64,000 bases of DNA from Enchytraeus crypticus. Taxonomy: Eukaryota; Annelida; Clitellata; Enchytraeida; Enchytraeidae. The translations under genes were made by a program, and so were the position numbers. Location of the stretch: positions 386,001 through 450,000 of the forward strand of contig CAJHZI010000696.1 in assembly GCA_905160935.1 (NCBI GenBank). Reading direction: 5' to 3'. The stretch's first letter is position 1; every line of letters begins with the position of its first letter. The notes below the pieces were generated by a model. It was not told the origin of the DNA, ran no database searches, and was given only the letters and a program-made list of their open reading frames with translations. Below are positions 53,938 through 64,000 of this stretch, in pieces.

Positions 53938-54090
53938 TGCAAGCTGATCCAGTGGCAACTTGGCTTAGATTTTCGACAGCTGCTGCTGATCACAGTGATC
54001 TCTATGCGCCGGGTTCAAATTCTGGACTTGTTTGTAACTAGCTGATGCTCACTATGAGATACGAAACTTGTGTTAAAATCGGCTTTTAGC
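53938..54090 (+). repeat. Diverged SINE family 1
   Basis: AAGCTGATCCAGTGGCAAC then CGGGTTCAAATTCTGG, with the later tail GAAACTTGTGTTAAAATCGG. Confidence 0.55.
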
Positions 54091-54190
54091 TGCACATTCT
54101 TGTCAGTCACTTAAATAAAATGATATTTTGACATTTTTCTCACTCACACACCTCTGTAAGCTCCATCCCTTACTTCGTTTAATATTTGAA

Positions 54191-54306
54191 ATGTTATATA
54201 AAAATGTGCAATTGCCACTATTCGCCTTGTTGTTAAATAAACATAGAAATCAAAGTAAAATAGTTAAATTCTGAAGCTTTAAATTATATATATATATATA
54301 CATACA

Positions 54307-54373
<67 letters not shown>

Positions 54374-54733
54374 GTGTTGTGCTCGGATGTGGTTGGACCA
54401 CTGCAGAATAGGGCAACCGCAAACAATCTGCCGCGTGTACGTAAGAGGCGACTAAAGGCAGGAGCTGAGGATAGCAAGAAGGGACCCACCTCACCATGAA
54501 ATATTTTCCCCCAGGATTAAATGATAATTAATCCACCTAACTGAGGAAGGCAACGGGAAACCACCTCAGAAGCCATATTTTTCCCAAGCTATAGGCTACA
54601 TAAGGTATGGATAAGGCATAGACTTTGTGAAGGGATTAACTTGTTGATCTAAGGAGTGCTCTTATGGAGCAAGAAAGCAGACTTTGAGTATGAATATGTA
54701 CCTTGAACCTGCCACTTGGCAGTGCACTGAAGA

Positions 54734-54798
<65 letters not shown>

Positions 54799-54908
54799 GT
54801 GTTATAAAATGTGCAATTGCCACTATTCGCCTTGTTGTTAAATAAACATAGAAATCAAAGTAAAATAGTTAAATTCTGAAGCTTTAAATTATATATATAT
54901 ACAGTATA
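54191..54908 (+). repeat. Direct duplication of about 105 bp flanking a dispersed repeat
   Basis: 54200-54305 and 54807-54905 are almost identical (AATGTGCAATTGCCACTATT, CGCCTTGTTGTTAAATAAAC, TTAAATTCTGAAGCTTTAAA). Between them lie (AT)n, family-4 sequence 54367-54730 and a second (AT)n. Confidence 0.85.
54367..54730 (+). mobile_element. Dispersed repeat, family 4, longest copy
   Basis: About 360 bp bounded on both sides by (AT)n. It includes GTGTTGTGCTCGGATGTGG, CGTACGTAAGAGGCGACTAA, AGGCAACGGGAAACCACCTC and the end CTGCCACTTGGCAGTGCACT. No coding capacity was recognised. Confidence 0.6.
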
Positions 54909-54915
54909 TATATAT

Positions 54916-54949
<34 letters not shown>

Positions 54950-55110
54950 TTATATACTGAGACTTGTAGTCTAGAAAAAAACTCTGAGACTGAGACCAAA
55001 ACCATGACTAGACCCCTTCAGACCCAGACCAAGACCAGGCTCCTCGAGACCAAGACCAGATTCCTCTAGATCAAGACCAAGACTGGACTTTAGAGACCAA
55101 AACCATTAAA
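54890..55110 (+). repeat. (AT)n followed by GAGACCAAGACC-rich low complexity
   Basis: AT tract to 54957, then 100 bp of AAGACCA/GAGACC repeats. Confidence 0.75.
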
Positions 55111-55696
55111 GACAACAGGCTCTAAGCTGATTAAATGAGGTGGTAATAACGTTAGGCTTAAACTACATAATTAAGACTTCTACAGGATTTGTTAAAACTT
55201 TCAACTAGCCTACAGGTAGAACATTATTTAAATAACATAGCCTACAAGATAGGCTATGTTAACATGACCTACTTGATAGGCGTAACTATGACATTTTAAA
55301 GTTATTACTTATTAGTGCTTTATACAAGGAAGTTTAGGGCTTCTTGCTAAATATAGGCTGATATGAATGATAGGCCGCTAATTTTCAAGTCTAGTAAAAA
55401 ATCCGAGATAAATAAATCATGCAGAGATTCCAGGAGTCTGCTTATTAAATGATTAGATCGGTAAAACTCTCCAAAACACAATACAATTCAGTGATATGTA
55501 CACCGAATTCGCATAAATCAATAGGGTTGTGGCTCAAGAAGGGGTAACCTGACGTGTGCAGCTCGTATTGTCATGAAATTTGGAGGAAATGCGTAGTATG
55601 GGACAAGGAAATATATTGGAAATTGACATCACAAGCAGACAACACGTACAAAAAGTATGGAAAATTGTATCTAGGGCTGCCATTTTTATGACGCAG

Positions 55697-55771
<75 letters not shown>

Positions 55772-56924
55772 TGGTTATATAGTTAACCTCAACTATTGAC
55801 TCTCGTCATGCAGACTGTTTTTTCTGTGTTTATTAATACATCTTATAGTTAATTATTACACAGTTTACACATACTAGTTGTTTGTATGTTTGACTTTCTA
55901 TGTGTCTGGCAATTTGCCTGTCTCTGTAATTGTTTATAACTTTATATTTCATTCTGTCAGGCAGAAGGGTCTGGCTGATTATATATCTACCCATCTCCCC
56001 CCCCACAGCTGTTAAATGTTGGAGCTCATTTAAATTTAAAATATACAGAATTTGACATTTTTAAATACACACATAATTAGAAGAAAGTGATATGTATCTA
56101 AATCATTTAAATTTAAAACGTTAAAACTTCAGTGTATTAGAAAGCAATTATTAAATGTACAATTTACATAGTAAATAAAGCATACAAATAATAGTCAGTC
56201 ATGTAAATACAAAATCGAGTTGTATACTCAAGAAGAACATCTCTCTGTGAATCTCTCTCTTTCTACGTACCTTCTGTTATGTGTGGTATTCGTCATAAGC
56301 GAAATAGAATTTTAAAATACACTTACAATTAAAAAAAGTTATATTTATCTAACTCCTTGCAATATAAACCATTAAACTCTTCATACCTCTCCCTCTTCTC
56401 TAGCACCCAGTGGGTGTTGCAGTGGCACCGCTGGAGGCTCGACTATAATCTGGTATCTACGAGCAGATTTAATGATTGACTTGCATAAACAAACACACAG
56501 CGTCAGTGCGTACTTATTGAATGAACCTCTCTGAGGCGGGATCAGAATCCTGGCTGGAATCGCTGGATACACAGACGCATAATAAAACTCTGCCTTGTGT
56601 CGAATTGTACCGGCTAGGTATTGGAATACCAGCAGGCTACCAAGTACCAACTTATACCGCAATCTATGGAATTCTATCATCTATGGAAATGATAATGATT
56701 AAAGACCAGTTTAAAATGGTAAAGATAATTTTAATTCTATTTCGTAAAAAAAGTTTACTGTCAAAGATACGGTCCGGAGAAATTTTCGACCCCGGCCTCT
56801 TACTTATGAAGTAGATGTACTACCAGCTAGGCCACCAGTAGGGACTGTGATAACCAAAGGCATCAGCCTATATTTTAATATTTTCGGTCAAATAATCGTA
56901 TTCAAATTAAATATTTTGACCTTG
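55111..56924. other. Non-coding stretch with (AT)n
   Basis: AT repeat at 55698-55772. No gene recognised; frames near 56381-56814 have no domain. Confidence 0.5.
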
Positions 56925-57035
56925 TCTCTGACTGGAAGATATCCAACCGCGGATTAGTGTACGTGGGTTCAAATTCTGGGCTCGATCGCCACTGATATCG
57001 CTTTCGAGAGATGAAACTGACGTTAATCGCATTTA
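56925..57035 (+). repeat. SINE family 1, 5'-truncated
   Basis: CAACCGCGGATTAGTGTACG, GGGTTCAAATTCTGGGCTCG and the tail GAGATGAAACTGACGTTAAT. Confidence 0.7.
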
Positions 57036-57224
57036 CGGATTTTTCTTGCATTTGCAAAATGAACATCAATTTTTATTCGACAGTGTGAAGTCTATAGTCT
57101 TCCGCTTCGTGAGATTGTTACTGCCTTTGTATATAACTAATCAGAAACGCTCAATATACTCAGATAAATACATATATACTCATATAATATATGAATATAT
57201 GGTAGGTCAAAATATTTGCCGTGT

Positions 57225-57420
57225 TGTGTTCGAGTTGATGACGAATAGACCACCGCGGACTGCACGTGTCGTAAAAAGGATAATGTACTATAAGCTCCAA
57301 ACCAAAGTCACATAGGGTATTCGTTGGTGAGCGCCTAGACTCATGAAATTTCTACAAAATTTTCTAATAAGAATGGAAGAGAAGGTCTATTCGTATCCTG
57401 AATCTAGCTACACTGAGAGT
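57225..57420 (+). repeat. Dispersed repeat, family 4
   Basis: GTGTTGTGTTCGAGTTG at the start as in 54367, and GTTGGTGAGCGCCTAGACTC as in 37340. This copy joins both parts of the family. Confidence 0.6.
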
Positions 57421-57999
57421 CAAGGGTAAATCATGGTGATGAATGGTGTATATTAAATCTGCATGTGTTGAAGTAATTATTATTTTTATTTATACTGTGT
57501 AAGTGATTAGGTAATGTTCAATTAGGCGACGATGTGGAGTTAAATGGACCTAACTAAAGCAATACAGATTAACTGGAAATTACTGTCAAAGTATTAAATT
57601 AAAAATAAAAATAATTGTAAGAAGTAAAATAAAAATCGAAATAGTAATTGTTGTCAAGGAAAGAAATTAGAAATATAAATTACTTTAAAAAGTAAAATAT
57701 CTTTGAATGTTGTACAAGTTGTAGGTTATTGGCTTTTTAAGTTCTGTTTGGCAGAATTAAATATTTATTTATTTTAGAATAGACTTAAACACACATTATT
57801 AGCCTACATTCTTCGCATCAGGGTAGTCTTCGCCAAATAAGCGATGACGCAGTTTGTGTCACGAAATTCTTCCGGTGGAGTGGTAGGCCTACCTGAAAAT
57901 CAAACTTAGGATGGTACCGTAATATTGTACAGTAGACTACCCCACTGAGTTGCGTTTTGCGTCATAGGGCAAGGGAGGTGAGGTAGATGATTCTGCTTC
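57421..57999. other. Non-coding stretch
   Basis: Nothing recognised. Confidence 0.5.
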
Positions 58000-58110
58000 G
58001 CTACCTTGTACTATCCTGGGTTCGATTCCCTGCCGCGCTGATCTGAGAATAAAATCTCGGACATTCACTGGATTCGTCGTACGGAGAATGGTCTAAATTT
58101 GCCCAACGGT
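58000..58110 (+). repeat. tRNA-like SINE, family 3
   Basis: Contains B-box-like GGGTTCGATTCCCTGCCGCG, then GCTGATCTGAGAATAAAATC and CGGACATTCACTGG. Confidence 0.65.
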
Positions 58111-58744
58111 TTAAACATGTGGTATTAAAAAGTGATAGATATCAACATAGTTGATCGTTTCACTATAATGTGTGTTTACTTTACTTTTACTGTTACCTTT
58201 TATACTACTTATGGTAAAATAAAGTTGGAAGAACTTAACTTATAAAAAAATTATTTACAACATTTTAGAAAAAAGTTAAGTCTAATAAACTTATCTTTGT
58301 TCCAGTTAAAAACTACAAAAAGTTAACTAAAACGCTATTGTTCATCATTAAAAAACTGCAACAAATAAAGAGCAATGAAATTTATTCACAGGATGTCGCC
58401 ATTTATAATTCAGAAAAATTGGGATGTGTTGGAAAACCTTTAAAGATCTTTAGTTACGTTAACACTGTTAGTGACGTTATGAGAACTCGATATCAACAAG
58501 AAAACAGAAACTTTTCATGTGTTAATATTGTAAATATAATTAACTGGCATTTTATCCTATTGATTCACATTACAGCTACATGTATATTAATCTATATCCT
58601 GTTAAATTTAGTTGAATAAGATTGATTGAAACATAACATAACAGTTCTGAGTCAGAGAGCAAATTACAAGCTTGTTTAAGACTCATAAAAAACTAATAGG
58701 GACTAATACATACGCATAATTATATAAATAATATAAATACATAG
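58111..58744. other. AT-rich non-coding stretch
   Basis: Nothing recognised; the frame at 58338-58619 is AT-biased and has no domain. Confidence 0.45.
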
Positions 58745-58815
58745 GCCGCGCTGATCTGAGAGTAAAATTTGGGACATTCACTGGGCTGGCTACACGGAAA
58801 ATGGAATAAATTGCT
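58745..58815 (+). repeat. SINE family 3 fragment
   Basis: CGCGCTGATCTGAGAGTAAA and GGGACATTCACTGGGCTGG. Confidence 0.6.
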
Positions 58816-58839
58816 GCTAGTTCTGCTGCTATTATTCTA

Positions 58840-59110
58840 ATTAAACTAAATGTAGCAATCAACCTGACTAAACCCGTTTAGAATCTTGAAGACTTCTATA
58901 AGATCTCCCATAGCCCTTCTCTCTTTTAGAGTTACTAATCCTGTATAGTATTTTAGACGGTTTTCGTAGCTACAATTCTTGTACTCCTTAATCAGTCTTG
59001 TCGCTCTAACCTGCACCTTCTCTAATTTATCTATATCCGTTCTTAGTTTTAAGGACACCAAGTCTAAGCCCAATATTCCAGCTTAGGTCTAACCAATGCT
59101 TTATATGAGT
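58840..59110 (-). mobile_element. LINE reverse-transcriptase C-terminal remnant
   Basis: Minus-strand frame has DIDKLEKVQVRATRLIKEYK and, further on, LKERRAMGDLIEVFKILNGF. These are hallmark strings of the C-terminal region of many animal LINE polymerases. Upstream it degrades near 59095. Confidence 0.8.
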
Positions 59111-59647
59111 TTACTACTATATCTTTTCTTATGATAGCCCTAGTTCTTAAACGTATGAATTAAATTAGTCTTTTTAATGGTCTTATCGCCCTTTAAATTT
59201 AAGTGAGAGAAAATTCTATATTAGATGGTGGAATTTCAATAGATTGATGCTGCCAGAGATGTTCGACAGTATTCTTTAATAGCATTATAATGCTGATGAG
59301 AATAACGGTCTGACACACCTTGAGTTTGTCCTGTATACTGTCGGCTATCGGTCTTTTTAAGATGCTGGGGCGTCCACACAATGGCAGCAACGACGAAACT
59401 TGTTTTTTCTAAAAATAAGGGGAAGTGGAAAGGGGTACGAAGCTTTAAATATATTGAGGGTGGGGGTGGAGTTGAAGTATTGCGCAATGTGAATTAATTG
59501 GCTTAGAAAATATGCGTTATGGCTGTGGGGTGAGGGGGTATGGACGCCCTAATCCATAAAGAAGTATTAACTGAGCTTGCTGTAGCTTAATATCACTTAT
59601 TATGTGTTCGCTTTTCCAATGCCTAAAGCGAGTCCCACGATTGGCCC
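59111..59647. other. Non-coding stretch
   Basis: Nothing recognised. Confidence 0.45.
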
Positions 59648-59665
59648 CTATATATATACTGTATG

Positions 59666-59696
<31 letters not shown>

Positions 59697-59755
59697 ATAT
59701 ATATATAATATATATGTATATATATCTTTATATATCTATATCTATATATATATAT

Positions 59756-59814
<59 letters not shown>

Positions 59815-59846
59815 AACAGTAAATTATTTATTAGTATTATATTTAC

Positions 59847-59891
<45 letters not shown>

Positions 59892-59997
59892 GTAGAATTG
59901 GACCATGAATAATCGCTTAAATTTTCATCATAATAATCATCAGATACAAAAGTTCTAGAAAATTTTCTGCAGAGGGTTAATTTTTTTAGACGCAGTC

Positions 59998-60052
<55 letters not shown>
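59648..60052 (+). repeat. Several (AT)n tracts
   Basis: AT repeats at 59648-59812, 59850-59888 and 59998-60052 separated by short unique DNA. Confidence 0.95.
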
Positions 60053-60055
<3 letters not shown>

Positions 60056-60056
<1 letters not shown>

Positions 60057-60195
60057 AGCTAAAAAGCTTATGTTAACATCAGTTTCCTCACTCGAAAGTC
60101 ATATCAGTGACGGGCGAGCCCAGAAATTGAACCCAGCACATACTGATCCGCGGTTGAGTGCCTTACCGACATCGCCACTGGCTCTAGCCAGAGAC
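60056..60195 (-). repeat. SINE family 1
   Basis: Reverse complement reads GGCTAGAGCCAGTGGCGATG, ACCGCGGATCAGTATGTGC, GGGTTCAATTTCTGGGCTCG and GAGTGAGGAAACTGATGTTA. It abuts (AT)n at 60052. Confidence 0.75.
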
Positions 60196-60251
60196 GATGT
60201 CGGTAAGATACCCGATATACATATAGTATATATATAAATTTATTAAACTTT

Positions 60252-60275
60252 ATATATATATATATTCATGTATAT

Positions 60276-60349
<74 letters not shown>

Positions 60350-60431
60350 AATTTAGTGCACTGCCTACTGGCAGATCCATGGTATATGACGCCCCCATAA
60401 AATTCCTCACCGATATAGGCCTATATATACA

Positions 60432-60494
<63 letters not shown>
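60252..60494 (+). repeat. (AT)n tracts around a family-4 end
   Basis: AT repeats at 60252-60346 and 60425-60494. The 78 bp between them include TAGTGCACTGCCTACTGGCA, the reverse complement of the family-4 end near 54700-54725. Confidence 0.85.
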
Positions 60495-60495
<1 letters not shown>

Positions 60496-60634
60496 TTTCT
60501 CCCTAGTGTTCTGCCAAGAAGCAGGTCCAATTATAATAATACTAGTAACACACATTATTTTGAAATGATGAACTGAGTTGATACCTAGCACTTTTAATTA
60601 ATACCGCATGTTAAATCCGTTAGGAAATTTTGTT

Positions 60635-60790
60635 TATTTTCCGTATAATCAGTCCAGTGAATGTCGGAGATGTTACTCTCAGATCAGCGCGACCGGGAAT
60701 CGAACCCATGAGGGTTCAATTCACCGCATGATCTGTCATTTAAAACTTCATGAAGTTATCTACACCTCTAATCATTGCGCAATTGAGACA
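60635..60790 (-). repeat. SINE family 3
   Basis: Reverse complement has GGGTTCGATTCCCGGTCGCG, CTGATCTGAGAGTAACATCT and GACATTCACTGGAC. Confidence 0.65.
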
Positions 60791-60919
60791 TTCAAATAGG
60801 AATATGTCCAATGTACATATTCCTACTCACAAGCTGCTTTTCACGATAAATAAAGAGCAATCCCTCGTTCAAATAACTAATTAATTCGCAAAAGACTATA
60901 TTATATCAAAACTTATTAA

Positions 60920-61010
60920 TAATGTAGCCAAGGCTATAGCTTGGGAATAATATGGTTTCAGAGGTGGTTTCCCGTTGCCTTCCTCAGTTCTTGCTCCGTC
61001 GTCTTTAAGG
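60920..61010 (-). repeat. Family 4 fragment
   Basis: Reverse complement reads CTGAGGAAGGCAACGGGAAA and ACCACCTCTGAAACCAT, then CCCAAGCTATAGCC, as in 54545-54600. Confidence 0.7.
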
Positions 61011-61239
61011 ACACGTGCAATTTACGGTTGGTCAAGTTTTCAGAGATTCGTACATAACACGGGAGTCAGTATATTATTTTAAATTATTAAGCCACTAATG
61101 CAGTTACATGCTCTCAAGGTAATAGGTCCATTATTTTTTCTTCTATTTGATAATTATAATGTAAATTGAACAACTTTATGCATTACAACTGCTTTTCAAC
61201 TGCTCTTCTGTCTTTTCACCGTAGCATTACACTTCTTCT

Positions 61240-61706
61240 TCTTCTTCTTTTCTCTGCGTGACGTCACTTTGTGGACATCAGAGCAGCTTCTTTTTCCTTC
61301 TGTCTCCACTGATACCGATCCTGGGCAAGATCATAGACATCACTCTGTGCTAGGTTATATTTAATATCTATTTGTTCTATATCTTTATTATATTGTTTAA
61401 TTAAAGTATATTTATTTCCCATACCTAGTTTCAGTTTAATATTTGTTATTCTATAACTCAGAGCTTTTCTTACTGGAGTATTTTCATCCAATCTTAGCAT
61501 ATGTCCTATCCAACTGAGTCTTTTGAATTTTATTAATTCACTCCATAGTTTTTCTTGTGTTCTGTCATATTGATCCGTATTGCTAATTATGTGTGGGTAT
61601 TTTCAGTTTAATATGGTTTTCAATAGCTTTCTTTGAAATATATCTATAGTACTTTCCATGCTTTTAGTTATTATCCTTAATTCACTATTATATATAAAGA
61701 TAGGTT

Positions 61707-61759
<53 letters not shown>

Positions 61760-62270
61760 ATATTTTAATGCTTATTTTCAAGATTAGTTTTTTATTTCTT
61801 AGTTTAGATTTATATTTATTAAATGCCATCATTGTTAATTTTTTCCTTTGATTTAAATCTCTTTCTGATTCAAGCGTACTACCTAAGTATTTAGTATTTT
61901 GCCATTGCGTATCATCTAATGTGTTTGGTATAATTATTTTATCTGTTTTATCTTTATTTATCTGTATATCTCTACATTTTAATCTATTTTCTACATATTC
62001 TATTAGTTCAGCAGATTTGTTATTTCCAAAAATAATCCCGCCTATATCATCGGCAAACTGCTGATCTATTGCGTCTATATCTATTTCTCATTTTTGTTTT
62101 TATTCCAATATGTGTTATCTTGTATTTCTGTTGGTATATTACTATCTTCTTTTGCATTTAGAGCTATGGCTAGATATAAAGTAAATAATATAGGGCTTAA
62201 GCAGTCTCCTTGAGTTATTACACTTCTTACACTTCTTACAATATTAAATGGAGTGTCAATCCTCGCGGCA
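61240..62270 (-). mobile_element. Degraded non-LTR reverse transcriptase, third LINE type
   Basis: On the minus strand, in order: a QGDCLSPILFTLYLAIALNA-like palm segment (about 62170-62220), catalytic FADD at about 62046-62057, an INKDKTDKI segment (about 61950), and a KYLGSTLESERD stretch (61870). The C-terminal part (61264-61500) has RLDENTPVRKAL and DLAQDRYQWRQK. The motifs resemble RTE/Nimb-like LINEs with QG..LSP and FADD. It is interrupted by an (AT)n tract at 61710-61756 and several stops. Confidence 0.8.
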
Positions 62271-62440
62271 TAATTAATTAATCGATAGAATCCTTAATAA
62301 ATTATATTCTCTGACACTTTTGCATTTGAATTAACTGCTACTGTGATTTGTCTGGTAGATTCTTGAATCCTGAGAGTCGTTGCTTCTATACACGTAACTA
62401 AATTACTCTCGTGATATTCACGCGAGATAACCTGAGCAGG

Positions 62441-62659
62441 ATGGCTGAGTGTTGTAAGATTGGCAAGAAGATCCTGATAGTCCACGGGACTCTCTTCATT
62501 ATACTCGGCGTCCTAGCTCTTTCCCTTGGATGTTTCTTTCTGGTGGGATTGAACGTTTCATATGAGTTCAATGATACCAGTCGAACGTCTACTGTAAGGT
62601 CAAGGTCGACCCGTGAATATGACTCGAACGCTAGCGTTGGCGTCTGGATTGGAGTGTTT
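62441..62659 (+). CDS. First coding exon of a probable multi-span membrane protein
   Basis: ATG at 62441 (AGGATGG context), 73 codons, then donor GTAAGT at 62660 in phase 0. The peptide MAECCKIGKKILIVHG leads into a membrane helix of about 24 residues (LFIILGVLALSLGCFFLVG). A polar Ser/Thr/Arg-rich extracellular-type loop follows, and SVGVWIGVF begins a second helix at the exon end. This resembles the start of four-helix proteins such as MS4A/TMEM or tetraspanin-like families. Nothing more specific can be said because the remaining exons are beyond the window. A weaker in-frame donor at 62590 is possible. Confidence 0.5.
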
Positions 62660-62679
62660 GTAAGTTTATCAATCAATAT

Positions 62680-63360
62680 ATCTATTATCGATCGATTTAT
62701 TGCTCGATCGATCTATCAATCAATAAATCAATCCATCCATCGATCAACCAATCCATCCATCCGCTCATAACTCAGTCATGCCGTCCGCCCGTTAGTAAAT
62801 TAGTAAGTCAGTCAGTCAATCAGACAGTCAGCCCGTTAGTCAGTCAGTCAATCAGTCAGGTAGCCATTCAGTCAATTAGTCAGTCAGTCAGCCAGAGAGT
62901 CAGTCAGATAATCAATCAATCAGTCAGTCAGTCATTCTGTCAGTCAATAAATAATTAAATAAATAAATAACAAAATAAATAATGTAATCTGTTAATCAGC
63001 CAGTTAGTCAGTTAATCAATCAATCAGTCAGCCTGTCAGTCAATTAATCAATTAATCAATCAATCAACCAATCAATAAATCAATAATCTATTAAATATTA
63101 AATTACTCAATTATACAGTTAGTAAATTATTCAATAAATTTGTTATTCAGTTAAGTAAACAATAGATTATTGGTTGATTATTGAATCAATTAATCAACCA
63201 ATCAACCGCCCATTCTCACAACTAATCAATCAATTGATGAATTAATCTATAAATCAGTTAATTAGATACCCAATTTATTAATCAATTTTTCAGTTAATTC
63301 ATTTAGTAATCAAGCAATAATTCAATCCATCTATCAAAATCAACCCAGCCAATCAATGTA
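62680..63360 (+). repeat. Tetranucleotide repeat (CAGT)n/(CAAT)n
   Basis: AATCAATC, GTCAGTCA and AATAAATA blocks with variants, just inside the intron after 62659. Confidence 0.9.
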
Positions 63361-64000
63361 CGAAAAACATAAGCAGTCGTTCAATGATTCAATGAAGCAC
63401 TTTCTCATTCAGACGTGACATCACTGTCACATCAGTAGCCTACTCATAGTAAAACTTGAATCAATCAGAGATTTTAATAGAATTTCATTGCAGATAGATC
63501 AATAAATCCGTCGTATTTTATGAAAGCAATTGAAATTGAAATCTAATGAACGCTTGTTGCTTTATAATATAAAGCTAAATCCAACGCCAAAATAGAAAAA
63601 GCCAAATGCAATGCCAAAGCAAAAAATCTTATTGACTAAAACCAAAGCCGCATTAAGCATAGTCATAGCCATAGCCTCAATGAGCTATGCCTAAGCCAAA
63701 GCCAATGCCATGCCAACTAATTAGCCCTTAATATTTTACATGTAGGCCTATAGTATTGACATAGTAAAGAGGCCTACAATTATCAGCAAGTTCCTGTTTT
63801 AATAGTTCGTATTTGACTACAATAATTTTTCATTACAAAGAAAAGCTATTTACATGTATATAAGTATACCACAGTGACAATGCAACAGTATTGTGCTAAA
63901 CAAGGGCGTCAATTCATTTGGGATATATGATCTGTTCCCCAACAAATAGTTTAGGGAGACGACTTAGGCCTATACTTCGATTTTGTTCATTCCAATATAA
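63361..64000. other. Intronic or intergenic, low-complexity part
   Basis: 63575-63720 has imperfect GCCAAAGCCAATGCC repeats; otherwise nothing recognised. Two TAGGCCTA octamers occur at 63743 and 63965. Confidence 0.5.

Overview
This is a window of animal nuclear DNA, most likely from an invertebrate. It is AT-rich and full of (AT)n, (CT)n and (GA)n tracts, LINE fragments and tRNA/5S-derived SINEs. It contains a spliced Frizzled receptor gene with four exons, consensus GT..AG introns and phase 2 at every junction. I cannot name the species or phylum from sequence alone.

The main feature is a complete Polinton/Maverick (adintovirus-like) endogenous virus at 13275-27805, about 14.5 kb. It is bounded by a perfect 6-bp target-site duplication (AATGTC at 13269-13274 and 27806-27811), has AG...CT termini and carries long inverted repeats. 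Left to right it encodes: a five-exon protein-primed-type family B DNA polymerase (14783-20207); a packaging ATPase; two small conserved proteins; a retroviral-type integrase with a chromodomain; a small membrane protein; a penton-like and a hexon-like capsid protein; an adenovirus pX/pVI-like basic protein between the two capsid genes; and an adenovirus-type cysteine protease. A convergent spliced gene at the right end encodes a protein with two PC4-like single-stranded-DNA-binding domains, and its first exon lies inside the right inverted repeat. All reading frames look intact. Two strong TATA boxes (14689 and 20554) suggest separate early (polymerase) and late (packaging/capsid) transcription units. 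Late genes are chained by stop/start overlaps. The polymerase 3'UTR carries nine UGUANAUA (Pumilio-type) motifs in 175 nt. The element sits inside a minus-strand open frame that continues in register on both sides, so it split an older coding sequence.

Layout. 1-1917: end of a nuclear, acidic, possibly NCoR/SMRT-like protein. 1.9-13 kb: non-coding, with SINE and LINE pieces. 13.3-27.8 kb: Polinton. 27.8-40.9 kb: repeats, including a full-length chimeric tRNA/5S SINE (34.4 kb) and a 12-bp minisatellite seeded by a perfect hairpin (38.1 kb). 40.9-49.5 kb: Frizzled gene (Fz4/9/10-like), with a LINE in intron 1, a roughly 830-bp palindromic foldback element and a SINE in intron 2, and an unusually long third intracellular loop. 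49.5-62.4 kb: repeats, including a 17-bp minisatellite (51.3 kb), LINE remnants and many (AT)n tracts next to SINEs. 62441-62659: first coding exon of a probable multi-span membrane protein that continues past the window.

Limits: all splice sites and domain names come from reading the sequence by eye. No database search or folding program was run. Repeat boundaries are approximate to about 10-50 bp.
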